Part shown: positions 1-8,012 of the stretch, piece by piece
How the letters are laid out: each line of letters starts with the position of its first letter
Position numbering within the stretch: position 1 is the first letter of the stretch
Assembly: GCA_902792115.1 (NCBI GenBank)
Contig: CADAYJ010000037.1
Coordinates: 1-38,947, forward strand
Source: an uncultured Ruminococcus sp.
GTDB lineage: Bacteria > Bacillota > Clostridia > Oscillospirales > Acutalibacteraceae
DNA: 38,947 bases
Direction: 5' to 3'
Translations under genes and position numbers: made by a program
The notes under the pieces: generated by a model
What the model was told of the DNA's origin: nothing
Database searches by the model: none
Seen by the model: only the letters and a program-made list of their open reading frames with translations

Positions 1-273
1 CATCTTGCTTGCACCCCAAGGGCACTTGTAACACATACCAATCGGTCTGCGCCTTGCGGCTTGCCCTCTTGGTGTGTTACTGGCGCATCTTTTCGGCATA
101 TTGCACTCAACTCCCTTGAAATACGTCAGTATGGTCTCGGCTGCCGCCTCGGTCGGTGCTTCTCGCCTATGGCGAGAGGTCTCCACCGGAGACCCGCACC
201 CTGCGGTCGTTTCATGCAATCTGCCTGAAAATCTGGCAGCGCAATCTGAGCACTCGCTTTAATCAGTGTCTCC
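1..273 (+). mobile_element. MITE-like repeat element, copy 1 (left end cut by window)
   Basis: This non-coding stretch shares its core (CCTTGAAATACGTCAGTAT, 114-132) and its right end with copies near 14231-14340 and 38852-38947. It ends in TTTAATCAGTGTCTCC (258-273). The reverse complement of that end resembles the left end of the copy at 38852, so the family has inverted terminal repeats. Two insertions relative to the other copies are visible: a long hairpin (GTAACACA..CCAA at about 28-41 against TTGGTGTGTTAC at 69-80) and a small hairpin near 162-210. No transposase is encoded; the short ORF in it is not convincing. The left boundary lies outside the window. Confidence 0.65.
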
Positions 274-652
274 ATAATTGAAACTCAAATCCGGGGAAAG
301 GTTACAAACTTTTTACATTTTGCCCTTTGGAACCCCTTATTTTACGGAAAAAGAATTATTCATTTGGACAAATTAAACAAAAATAAAAGTCACTTTTTGA
401 CACCTGAAAAAACTTGTCCGTTTCCGGATTTTTCCTGCACCGAAAAAGTTACAGATGTTTGTGCATTTCTCCCATAAGTTATCAACATTAATTCACAGTT
501 CTTTGTCAGGTCAGGTGTGGAGCTAATTTGGCGGCTCAATATATGAATGATTTGTTAATATTCTTTTGATATTTATTATTCCTTATTTGAACAAAGTGTA
601 AGTATTTTATAAATTTCAAATTTTTTTATATCTCATCAAAATGTGTCAAAAC
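274..652. other. AT-rich intergenic region without recognisable gene
   Basis: No ORF with a plausible ribosome binding site is present. There is one perfect DnaA-box-like 9-mer (TTATCAACA, 479-487), but it stands alone, so this is not evidence of an origin. Runs of A and T dominate, in contrast to the GC-rich coding DNA around it. Confidence 0.5.
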
Positions 653-691
653 CCCGAAAGCCGCTTCCAGCCTGCGTTTTCGGCATTTTTT
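653..691 (+). terminator. probable rho-independent terminator
   Basis: CCGAAA (654-659) pairs with TTTCGG (678-683), and the stem continues through GC pairs with one bulge. It is followed by CATTTTTT (684-691). It would stop read-through into the CHAP-dockerin gene. No gene that it obviously serves lies upstream in the window. Confidence 0.45.
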
Positions 692-833
692 GAGGTGAGT
701 GTGAGACGAAGCTGTAATTTTTTTTGTGCAGAAAAACCGTTTCTATTTTCAAAAAAATATGGTAGAATAATACTCGAAAACACGGGAGAGCGCCCTTTTG
801 GGGGTGTGATTCCGAGAAAGACGGTGGATACCA

Positions 834-1877
834 ATGGTAAAAAACAGTAAAACACTTAAATTAGTGGTATGTATGTCTTTGATCGTTGCATTGGCAATCT
901 CCGCGTTAGGTCTTTCCGTTCGCGCTATCTACGAGAACTCGCACTTCAATTCGGGCAATCAGGCTTCCGATATTGTCGGCGTTGCTTCAACTCAGGTAGG
1001 CTACGGCGAAGGCAGCGACGGCTACACGAAGTATGGAGACTGGTATGGTCTGCCGAACTCCGACTGGTGTGCTATGTTCGTTTCCTGGTGTGCAAACCAG
1101 GCAGGCGTCAGCACAGACGTGTTCCCGCCCTTTGCTCTTTGCTCTGCAGGCGCGGACTGGTTTATCTCAGAGGGCAGGTTCCATTATGCCGGCAGCTATG
1201 CTCCGCAGGCAGGCGACCTGATCTTCTATTCATCTTACGGCGACATCTATCATGTGGGCCTTGTAACAGGCTCGGACAGCAGCAATGTATACTCCATCGA
1301 GGGCAACTACAACGAGGCTGTCTACAATGTAAGCTATCCTCTCAGCTACGGCGATATCCTCGGCTACGCAACGCCCGCTTACAATACGACGGCGGCTGTT
1401 GAGCCGGATCCGGAGCCGGCTAAGGAAGAGGAGAGCGACAGCGAGATCACAGAAGTAACTGAGGATACGGAAGAGGTTGTTTCCGAAGAGCCGGCTGAAG
1501 CTGACAAGGCAGCGGACGAGGCTGACGAGACAGACGAAGACGTTAAGGCAGAGGAAGCTAAGACGGAGGACGGCAAGAACGAGTCCGAGGCTGCTTCCGA
1601 GGCAGAGACAGACAAAGAAGAGCCCGAGACGGATTCCGAAAAGGCTTCCGACGAGGACAAGGCAAGCGATACCGATACCGATACAAAGGTACTTGTCGGT
1701 GACGTCAACGGTGACGGCGTAGTAGATTCTGCGGACGCACTTCTCATTCAGCGTTACCTTGCAGGCAAGCTCGACGACGAGGAGAAATTCATTTTCCTCG
1801 CGGCAGATGTTGACGGTTCCGGCGAGATCGACATCGCAGACGCTCTTTCGGCTCTTGAGATCTCTATCGCAGCTTAA
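834..1877 (+). CDS. secreted CHAP-domain amidase/endopeptidase with C-terminal type I dockerin
   Basis: This 347-residue protein probably cleaves peptidoglycan outside the cell. Residues 8-30 form a hydrophobic signal or anchor segment. Residues 45-185 are a CHAP domain with candidate catalytic Cys79 in SDWCAMFVSW, His140 in YHVGLV and the polar stretch IEGNYN (155-160). Residues 188-283 are a very acidic linker of Glu, Asp, Ala and Ser. Residues 286-347 form a type I dockerin with two calcium-loop repeats, GDVNGDGVVDSADALL and ADVDGSGEIDIADALS. Dockerins bind cohesins, so the enzyme may sit on a scaffoldin or be held at the cell surface. It is a single-gene unit with a strong terminator behind it. 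GGTGGA (822-827) is a usable ribosome binding site. The fold assignment is firm; bond specificity is unknown. Confidence 0.88.
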   Translation: MVKNSKTLKLVVCMSLIVALAISALGLSVRAIYENSHFNSGNQASDIVGVASTQVGYGEGSDGYTKYGDWYGLPNSDWCAMFVSWCANQAGVSTDVFPPFALCSAGADWFISEGRFHYAGSYAPQAGDLIFYSSYGDIYHVGLVTGSDSSNVYSIEGNYNEAVYNVSYPLSYGDILGYATPAYNTTAAVEPDPEPAKEEESDSEITEVTEDTEEVVSEEPAEADKAADEADETDEDVKAEEAKTEDGKNESEAASEAETDKEEPETDSEKASDEDKASDTDTDTKVLVGDVNGDGVVDSADALLIQRYLAGKLDDEEKFIFLAADVDGSGEIDIADALSALEISIAA

Positions 1878-1941
1878 TAGCGCTTGATCTGAACACAGTG
1901 TGCGGTTGGCACAATGCAACAACAGACATACACTACTAAGG

Positions 1942-1984
1942 GTTCCCGTCCGGTGCGGTTTTGCGCCGGACGGGAGCTTTTTTT
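1942..1984 (+). terminator. rho-independent terminator of the CHAP-dockerin gene
   Basis: A 15-bp stem, 1942-1956 against 1963-1977, has two G-U pairs and a 6-nt loop and is followed by seven T. This is one of the strongest terminators in the window. Confidence 0.92.
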
Positions 1985-2080
1985 GCCTTGGCGTTCCGGT
2001 TTTCGCTGCCCGGATTATCCAGGTTTCTTTATTTGACGATAAAAGTGATAATAAAAAGTTACAAATCGTCATATTTTTAA

Positions 2081-2110
2081 TTGACACACCTCTTGACTGT
2101 GTGATATAAT
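2081..2110 (+). promoter_or_regulatory. sigma-A promoter of the CapD-like gene
   Basis: Perfect TTGACA (2081-2086) and perfect TATAAT (2105-2110) are separated by 18 bp. The predicted transcript has a leader of about 108 nt before the start codon at 2225. 1985-2224 contains nothing else recognisable. Confidence 0.9.
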
Positions 2111-2224
2111 CATATTGCTTATAATACTTACAATGGCAGAGCAGCCTTGTGCGAAGGCGTCGCTGCCTGTCCGGCGTTTCCAGAATCTTTAATTACCGCT
2201 GCGGTCTTTTGAGGAAGTACGATT

Positions 2225-4276
2225 ATGGAAAAAATGAATGTACGTAAAATAGTTTTGATGTTTGCGGACGCCTTTATTGTCCTGCTGAGCGGAGTTTTGA
2301 CGAGCTTTATCCTTTCGTTCTTTTATTTCTGGACGAACCCGATGCTCGGTTATTCGCGTCAGAGCCTTATCATCTATATGCTGATAAACGTCCTGATGTG
2401 CTTCTTTTCGCTTTTCGTTTTCGGAGCATACAACAAGCTGTGGCGGTACTTCGACGCGAAGGATTATCTCTCCTGCATCGGCGGAATGCTCGTCGGAAAC
2501 GGCATAACAGTCCTGCTTGCAAATGCGTTCAACGCCCAGCCGAAGTGGCAGTACATATTGATCTCGTTCTTTATAGGAACATTCGGGATCATTCTTTTCC
2601 GCTTCATTTTCAGGCAGACGTTCCTTACGATCGCCGTTGACGGAAAGAAATATCAGAAGCAGCGCACTATGATAATAGGCGCCGGCAAGGCGTGCCAGAT
2701 GATACTCAAGGAGATCAAGAACTCCGTCAACGATCCGAAGAACCCGGCGCATAAGTATGAGCCTGTCTGCATCGTGGACGACGATCCCGACAAGCAGGGT
2801 ACGAGCATCATGGGCATTCCCGTTCGCGGAACGACGAAGGATATCGCCAAGTGGTGCAGAAAAGAGGCAGTTGACCTTATAATCCTCGCGATCCCCTCGC
2901 TCGACGAGAAGGGCCGCAAGCGGATTCTCGATATCGCCAGCGAGACGAGCTGCAAGATCAAGATAATCCCCTACCTCACGCAGATGCTCGCCGACGACAA
3001 CGGCAACACGCAGATCATCTCCAAGGCGCAGGATATCAGGATCGAAGACCTGCTCGGCAGGGAGCCTGTCCGCTTTGACAGCCAGGACGTCAAGTCGTTC
3101 ATTTCCGGCAAGGTGTGCATGGTCACAGGCGGCGGCGGTTCGATCGGTTCGGAGCTTGTCCGCCAGATCTGCAAATATAACCCGAAGCAGATCATCATTG
3201 TAGATATATATGAAAACAATGCGTACGAGATACAGCAGGAGCTGTACATGGACTACGGCAAGGACAACGTGAACCTTGTGACGCTGATCGCTTCCGTGCG
3301 CGACTACGACAAGATGAACCTCATTTTCAAGACGTACCGCCCGAATATCGTCTTCCACGCTGCGGCTCACAAGCACGTTCCGCTGATGGAGACGGTACCG
3401 GAGGAGGCTGTGAAGAACAATGTCTTCGGTACGTTCAACTGCGCGACGCTCGCGGAGTATTACGACGTTGAGAAATTCGTAATGATCTCCACCGACAAGG
3501 CGGTAAATCCGACGAACGTCATGGGCGCTACGAAGCGCTGCTGCGAGATGGTCATTCAGTATATGGCTCAGAATTACACGAAGACGGAGTTCGTTACGAC
3601 GCGCTTCGGAAACGTGCTCGGCAGCAACGGCTCTGTTATCCCGCTTTTCAGGCGTGAGATCGAGACGGGCAAGCCCGTCACCGTCACTCACCCCGATATT
3701 ATCCGCTACTTCATGACGATCCCGGAGGCTGTATCGCTCGTGCTCCAGGCCGGCGCGATGGCTCACGGCGGCGAGATCTTTGTCCTCGATATGGGCGAGC
3801 CTGTCAAGATCGTTACGCTTGCGGAGAATCTCATCAGAATGTACGGCAAGGTTCCGTATCAGGACGTCGAGATCAAGTTCACAGGCCTTCGCCCCGGCGA
3901 GAAGCTCTACGAGGAGCTTCTTATGAACGAGGAAGGTCTGGAGGAGACGGCAAACAAGAAGATCTTTATCGGCACGCAGATCGAGATCAAGCCGGAGCAG
4001 TTCCTCGGCGAGCTGCAGGAGCTTAAAGAGGCCGCAAACAGCAACGACAGCGACCTCACCGTGAAGCTGCTTGAAAAGCTCGTGCCGACGTTCCACCACA
4101 AGCTCAACAAGGGCGGCAGCGCCAAGGAGCAGGAGGAGGAGCACGCCGGGAAGGAAAGCCAAACGCAGAAGGCGGAGAAGGACTCCGAGAAAACGGAGAA
4201 GAAGCAGCCGGAGCAAGAGCACGCCGCAGATCAAAAGAAGGGCGGCAGCAGAAAAAAGGCTAAGAAAAAAAGATAA
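2225..4276 (+). CDS. membrane UDP-sugar 4,6-dehydratase/epimerase, CapD/WbpM/PglF family
   Basis: This 683-residue protein probably converts UDP-GlcNAc to a 4-keto-6-deoxy sugar for surface glycans. About four TM segments occupy residues 8-130. A first Rossmann-like domain with GAGKA follows near 152. The catalytic SDR domain begins at about 296, with the NAD(P)-binding motif TGGGGSIG at 301-308. STDKAVNPTNVMGATKR (422-438) shows Ser422, Met433 and Lys437. Met in place of the usual Tyr is typical of large WbpM/PglF dehydratases. Residues from about 617 to 683 are an extra Lys/Glu/Gln-rich tail. GAGGAAG at about 2210-2216 supports the ATG at 2225; an ATG four codons later is possible. GlmS follows after 52 bp, which fits a shared UDP-GlcNAc pathway. 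The exact product sugar cannot be read from sequence. Confidence 0.9.
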   Translation: MEKMNVRKIVLMFADAFIVLLSGVLTSFILSFFYFWTNPMLGYSRQSLIIYMLINVLMCFFSLFVFGAYNKLWRYFDAKDYLSCIGGMLVGNGITVLLANAFNAQPKWQYILISFFIGTFGIILFRFIFRQTFLTIAVDGKKYQKQRTMIIGAGKACQMILKEIKNSVNDPKNPAHKYEPVCIVDDDPDKQGTSIMGIPVRGTTKDIAKWCRKEAVDLIILAIPSLDEKGRKRILDIASETSCKIKIIPYLTQMLADDNGNTQIISKAQDIRIEDLLGREPVRFDSQDVKSFISGKVCMVTGGGGSIGSELVRQICKYNPKQIIIVDIYENNAYEIQQELYMDYGKDNVNLVTLIASVRDYDKMNLIFKTYRPNIVFHAAAHKHVPLMETVPEEAVKNNVFGTFNCATLAEYYDVEKFVMISTDKAVNPTNVMGATKRCCEMVIQYMAQNYTKTEFVTTRFGNVLGSNGSVIPLFRREIETGKPVTVTHPDIIRYFMTIPEAVSLVLQAGAMAHGGEIFVLDMGEPVKIVTLAENLIRMYGKVPYQDVEIKFTGLRPGEKLYEELLMNEEGLEETANKKIFIGTQIEIKPEQFLGELQELKEAANSNDSDLTVKLLEKLVPTFHHKLNKGGSAKEQEEEHAGKESQTQKAEKDSEKTEKKQPEQEHAADQKKGGSRKKAKKKR

Positions 4277-4328
4277 TGTGCGGCTTCGGGGATAACGGAG
4301 CCGGCACGAAAAACCGGAGGAAATAATT

Positions 4329-6158
4329 ATGTGCGGAATAGTAGGTTATGTCGGACACAGAGACGCAGCCGACGTTCTTGTCAATGCGCTGACTCGTCTG
4401 GCGTACAGAGGCTACGACTCGGCCGGTATCGCCGCCTTTGGAAACGGAAAGATCAGCGTCGCCAAGTCAAAGGGCAAGCTGAAGGATCTTATCGACAAAA
4501 TGGCTAACGAGGGCAAGCCTCTGGGCAAGGCAGGCATCGGCCACACGCGCTGGGCGACTCACGGAGAGCCGTCCGACGTCAATTCGCACCCACACAGCGG
4601 CGCGAAGGTAACGCTCGTTCACAACGGCATCATCGAGAACTACAAGGAGCTGAAAAACTTCCTGATCCAGGACGGCAGGACGTTCCTCAGCGATACAGAC
4701 ACAGAGGTCGTCGCGCAGCTTCTTGACCATTATTACACGTATATCAGCGATCCCGTCAAGGCGATCATTCGCACGACGCAGGATCTGCGCGGCAGCTTCG
4801 CGCTCGGCATCGTTTTCCAGGATTACCCGGACAACGTATTCGCCGTAAGGCGTGAAAGTCCGCTCGTTATCGGCGTTGGCGAGGGCGAGAGCTTTATCGC
4901 CTCGGACGTTCCCGCTATCATCGAGTACACGAAGGACTACTACCTTCTCGAGCACGACGAGATCGCCGTACTCAGCCCGGACGGCATCAAGGTTTATGAT
5001 TCGCACTACCGCCCGGTCATCAAGACGCTCAAAACGGCGGACTGGGACGTTGACGCCGTAGGCAAGGGCGGATATCCTCACTACATGATCAAGGAGATCA
5101 ACGAGCAGCCGACAGCGATCAAAAACACCGTTGTTCCGCGTATCAAGGACGGTATGCCGAACCTCGAGGAGTGCAGCATTGATCCCGAGGCGCTCCGAAA
5201 GATCAGAAATATCTTCATCGTCGCCTGCGGTACGGCGATGCACTCCGGCATGGTCGGAAAGTACGTCATGGAGGAGCTTGCGCGCACGCACGTTACCGTC
5301 GATATCGCGAGCGAGTTCCGTTACCGCAACCCGATAATCGGCGAGGGCGACCTTATCATCATTGTCTCCCAGAGCGGCGAGACGGCAGACAGCCTCGCGG
5401 CAATGCGCCTTGCGAAGCAGAAGGGCGCAAAGACGCTCGCAATCGTAAACGCGATGGGCAGCACGATCGCGCGCGAAGCCGATATGCTGATCTATACGCA
5501 CGCAGGGCCGGAGATCTCCGTCGCTTCGACAAAGGCGTATATGGTGCAGCTTTCCGTAATGTATCTCTTCGCCTTCGAGCTTGCTTTCGCCAAGGGTACG
5601 ATCGACGAGGAGCAGTATAAGTATTACACCTCGAAGCTGCTTGAAACGCCCGATATGGTGCAGAAGGTCATCGAGAGCACGACCGAGACGGCTCAGAAGA
5701 TCTCGACTCAGCTCATCACAGCCGACAGCCTGCTTTACATCGGCCGCGGCCTCGATTACGCGCTGAGCATGGAGGGCAGCCTCAAGCTCAAGGAGATCTC
5801 GTATATCCACTCTGAGAGCTACGCTGCCGGCGAGTTGAAGCACGGCACGATCTCGCTCATCACGAAGGATATGCCCGTTATCGCAGTGGCTACGCAGTCT
5901 GCGCTTTACGAGAAGACCGTGAGCAACATCAAGGAAGTAAAGGCGCGCGGCGCAAAGGTCGTAATGATCTGCAAGGAGGGCGACGACGTTCCCTCGGACG
6001 TTGCGGACTTTGTTCTCAAGGTGCCGGATTTCGAGGAGTGCCTGCTCCCGATGCTCGTCTGCGTACCGCTCCAGCTTATCGCATACTACACGGCCGTACA
6101 GCGCGGCAACGACGTAGACCAGCCGAGAAACCTCGCAAAGAGCGTTACGGTAGAATAA
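4329..6158 (+). CDS. glmS: glutamine--fructose-6-phosphate aminotransferase (isomerising)
   Basis: GlmS makes glucosamine-6-phosphate from fructose-6-phosphate and glutamine, the first step to UDP-GlcNAc for peptidoglycan and other glycans. The protein is 609 residues, the normal length. It starts MCGIVGYVG, so removal of Met exposes the N-terminal nucleophile Cys. The glutaminase domain covers roughly residues 2-220. Two SIS sugar-isomerase domains follow, with the phosphate-binding motif SQSGETADS in the first and conserved STKAYMVQL. It ends in KSVTVE, the typical C-terminus. GGAGGA lies 8 bp before ATG. A weak hairpin fills 4278-4306, but there is no room or sequence for the glmS ribozyme that often controls this gene in Firmicutes. 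It is likely co-transcribed with the upstream dehydratase gene. Confidence 0.97.
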   Translation: MCGIVGYVGHRDAADVLVNALTRLAYRGYDSAGIAAFGNGKISVAKSKGKLKDLIDKMANEGKPLGKAGIGHTRWATHGEPSDVNSHPHSGAKVTLVHNGIIENYKELKNFLIQDGRTFLSDTDTEVVAQLLDHYYTYISDPVKAIIRTTQDLRGSFALGIVFQDYPDNVFAVRRESPLVIGVGEGESFIASDVPAIIEYTKDYYLLEHDEIAVLSPDGIKVYDSHYRPVIKTLKTADWDVDAVGKGGYPHYMIKEINEQPTAIKNTVVPRIKDGMPNLEECSIDPEALRKIRNIFIVACGTAMHSGMVGKYVMEELARTHVTVDIASEFRYRNPIIGEGDLIIIVSQSGETADSLAAMRLAKQKGAKTLAIVNAMGSTIAREADMLIYTHAGPEISVASTKAYMVQLSVMYLFAFELAFAKGTIDEEQYKYYTSKLLETPDMVQKVIESTTETAQKISTQLITADSLLYIGRGLDYALSMEGSLKLKEISYIHSESYAAGELKHGTISLITKDMPVIAVATQSALYEKTVSNIKEVKARGAKVVMICKEGDDVPSDVADFVLKVPDFEECLLPMLVCVPLQLIAYYTAVQRGNDVDQPRNLAKSVTVE

Positions 6159-6161
6159 TAA

Positions 6162-6192
6162 AGCTCCCTCTCTGCGGAGAGGGGCTTTTTTC
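6162..6192 (+). terminator. rho-independent terminator after glmS
   Basis: AGC-T-CCCTCTC pairs with GAGAGGGGCT through ten pairs with one bulged T and a TGCG loop, then a run of T follows. It closes the dehydratase-glmS unit. Confidence 0.85.
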
Positions 6193-6305
6193 GCGCCGCA
6201 GCGGTCTTCCGGCACTTCCGGCTGTTGATTTTCTTCACTGATTTCCGCACAAAAAATTCAACACTATAATCGGTTTATTTGCCGAAGTATAAGGCAAAAT
6301 GCCTA

Positions 6306-6334
6306 TTGAAAAAATTGCCGCTAAATGTTATAAT
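6306..6334 (+). promoter_or_regulatory. sigma-A promoter of the surface-polymer export operon
   Basis: TTGAAA (6306-6311), a 17-bp spacer and perfect TATAAT (6329-6334) form the promoter. The leader to the start at 6445 is about 105 nt. It is the only strong promoter I see before 14009, so 6445-14008 may be one transcript. Confidence 0.85.
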
Positions 6335-6444
6335 CAAATCGCTTATGTTATACTGTTGTAAGTATATTTTGTTGCGCGAAAAGCGGGGCGCGGTCAGGCT
6401 ACCCGAAGCGCATAATGTTCAGAGAAAGAGGGATGTGATCGTTT

Positions 6445-7257
6445 TTGACGAAGAAGCTACGATTTTTTACAGATTTTAAAAGATTTTTCAACTACGTTGT
6501 CTTCGCAGCAAAAGCAGAGCTGAAATCCGAGGTCGCCGATTCGTTTCTGAGTTGGCTTTGGTGGTTCCTGGATCCGCTGCTTTATATGCTCGTTTATTCG
6601 TTTATCGCCGTCGTCGTATTCAAGAGCGGCGTGAAGTATTTCCCGGTGTTCGTTTTCCTGGGACTAAATACGTGGACCTTTTTCTCGAAGACTGTCAAGG
6701 CGAGCGTCAAGCTCGTTTCCGCGAAAAAGATGATAGTTACGAAGGTGTACGTGCCGAAGCATATGTTTGTCTTTGAGAAGATCGGCGTGTACGGCTTTAA
6801 GATGGTGATCTCCAACCTGCTTGTTGTTGTTACGATGATCGGTTACAGAGTGCCGATAACGTGGCGCGTATTGTGGATCATTCCGATAACGCTCGTGCTC
6901 ATCGTCGTTACGTTCGGCGTCAGCACGATCGTAATGCACTTCGGTGTATTCGTCGAGGATCTTCTGAACGTCATTACCGTCGTTCTCCAGCTCGGATTCT
7001 ACCTTTCCGGTATCTTCTATTCGATCGAGTCGATCGGCAAAAATATCGTCGGCCGCGTACCCGAGCCGTACGGCAGCCTGCTTGTCAAGCTCAACCCGAT
7101 GGCGCTGCTGATAACGGATCTCAGACGTGTGCTTCTGTACGCTGAAAATCCGCATTGGATCATGCTCGGCGCATGGTTCGTCGCCGGCGTGCTCATGTCG
7201 ATAGTCGGCGTCAATGTGATCTATAAATTCGAGAACAGCTATGTAAAGGTGATTTGA
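6445..7257 (+). CDS. ABC-2 type polysaccharide/teichoic acid export permease (TagG/Wzm family)
   Basis: This 270-residue integral membrane protein has about six TM segments. They include LLYMLVYSFIAVVVF near residue 50 and a C-terminal pair ending near 260. It is the membrane half of an exporter that moves an undecaprenyl-linked glycan across the membrane. The pattern of an N-terminal amphipathic stretch, six TM segments and a short Lys/Glu tail fits TagG/Wzm. The start is a TTG at 6445. An in-frame TGA at 6436-6438 rules out earlier starts, and AGAGGG at about 6427-6432 is the ribosome binding site. Its ATPase partner begins directly at its stop codon. Substrate identity is inferred only from the neighbours. 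Confidence 0.88.
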   Translation: MTKKLRFFTDFKRFFNYVVFAAKAELKSEVADSFLSWLWWFLDPLLYMLVYSFIAVVVFKSGVKYFPVFVFLGLNTWTFFSKTVKASVKLVSAKKMIVTKVYVPKHMFVFEKIGVYGFKMVISNLLVVVTMIGYRVPITWRVLWIIPITLVLIVVTFGVSTIVMHFGVFVEDLLNVITVVLQLGFYLSGIFYSIESIGKNIVGRVPEPYGSLLVKLNPMALLITDLRRVLLYAENPHWIMLGAWFVAGVLMSIVGVNVIYKFENSYVKVI

Positions 7258-7259
7258 TC

Positions 7260-8000
7260 ATGTCAGATATTAAAGATAGTGCAATTACGGTGTCTGATGT
7301 CAAGATCAGATACAGAATGTTCAAGAAGATTTCTCTTCTGAAAACGCTGCTCGCGCCTTACAAGTATAAGAAAACGGAGTATTTCGAGGCCGTCAAGGGC
7401 GTCAGCTTCGAGGTGCCGAAGGGGCAGATCCTCGGTATCGTCGGCAAGAACGGCTCCGGTAAATCGACGCTTCTTAAAGCGATCGCCGGAATCTTCTCGC
7501 CCGACGAGGGCAATATCGACCTCCACGGTCACTCCGTCTCGCTCCTTTCAATCGGCGTCGGCTTCCAGCCGAAGCTCTCCGGACGCGAGAATATTTTCCT
7601 CTCCGGTCTTCTCCTCGGATTCAGCAGAGAGCAGATCAACGAGAAGCTCGATGAGATCATCGAGTTTTCGGAGCTTGGAGACTTTATAGACCGCCCCGTA
7701 AAGACGTATTCGAGCGGTATGTACTCTAAGCTGGCGTTCTCCATCACGGCTATCCTCGAGACGGAGATCATGCTCATCGACGAGGTTCTCTCCGTCGGCG
7801 ACGCGAAGTTCAAGAAAAAGAGCTACGAGAAGATGAAGAGCCTCATAACGAACGCCGACAGAACGGTCGTTATCGTTTCCCACAGCTCCGAAACGCTCTC
7901 AAAGCTCTGCGACACGATCCTCTGGCTCCACGAGGGCGAGGTCAAGATGCAGGGCGCGTGCGAAGAGGTGCTTCCGAAGTACGAAGAGTTTATGTCGTGA
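7260..8000 (+). CDS. ABC-type polysaccharide/teichoic acid export ATPase (TagH/Wzt family)
   Basis: This 246-residue nucleotide-binding subunit drives the permease encoded just before it. Walker A is GIVGKNGSGKSTLL, the signature is YSSGMYSKLAFS and Walker B is EIMLIDEVLSVGD. The DEVLSVGD form is typical of Wzt/TagH export ATPases rather than importers. The protein lacks the C-terminal carbohydrate-binding domain of long Wzt proteins, so chain-length recognition would have to come from elsewhere. I chose ATG 7260, with AAGGTG at 7246-7251 as ribosome binding site. A TTG at 7254, overlapping the permease stop, is the alternative. Confidence 0.93.
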   Translation: MSDIKDSAITVSDVKIRYRMFKKISLLKTLLAPYKYKKTEYFEAVKGVSFEVPKGQILGIVGKNGSGKSTLLKAIAGIFSPDEGNIDLHGHSVSLLSIGVGFQPKLSGRENIFLSGLLLGFSREQINEKLDEIIEFSELGDFIDRPVKTYSSGMYSKLAFSITAILETEIMLIDEVLSVGDAKFKKKSYEKMKSLITNADRTVVIVSHSSETLSKLCDTILWLHEGEVKMQGACEEVLPKYEEFMS

Positions 8001-8012
8001 TCGGAGACGACC

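Noticed and set aside
74-262. 62-residue ORF in the left repeat
   Set aside because: It lies inside the repeated element, lacks a ribosome binding site and is not kept in the other copies.
479-487. DnaA box suggesting a replication origin
   Set aside because: A single match in AT-rich DNA, with no cluster and no dnaA or dnaN nearby.
780-833. c-di-AMP (ydaO) riboswitch before the cell-wall hydrolase
   Set aside because: A GGGGGTGTGATTCC stretch recalls part of the motif, but the other conserved blocks are missing and the space after the terminator-like hairpin is too short.
2189-4234. Long minus-strand ORF opposite the CapD-like gene
   Set aside because: A shadow frame caused by codon bias: Leu/Arg/Val-rich sequence without motifs, opposite a clear family protein. 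The same applies to the other long antisense frames.
4277-4328. Possible glmS ribozyme before glmS
   Set aside because: Only 52 nt separate the genes; the ribozyme needs well over 100 nt and its core is absent. Only a weak hairpin is present.
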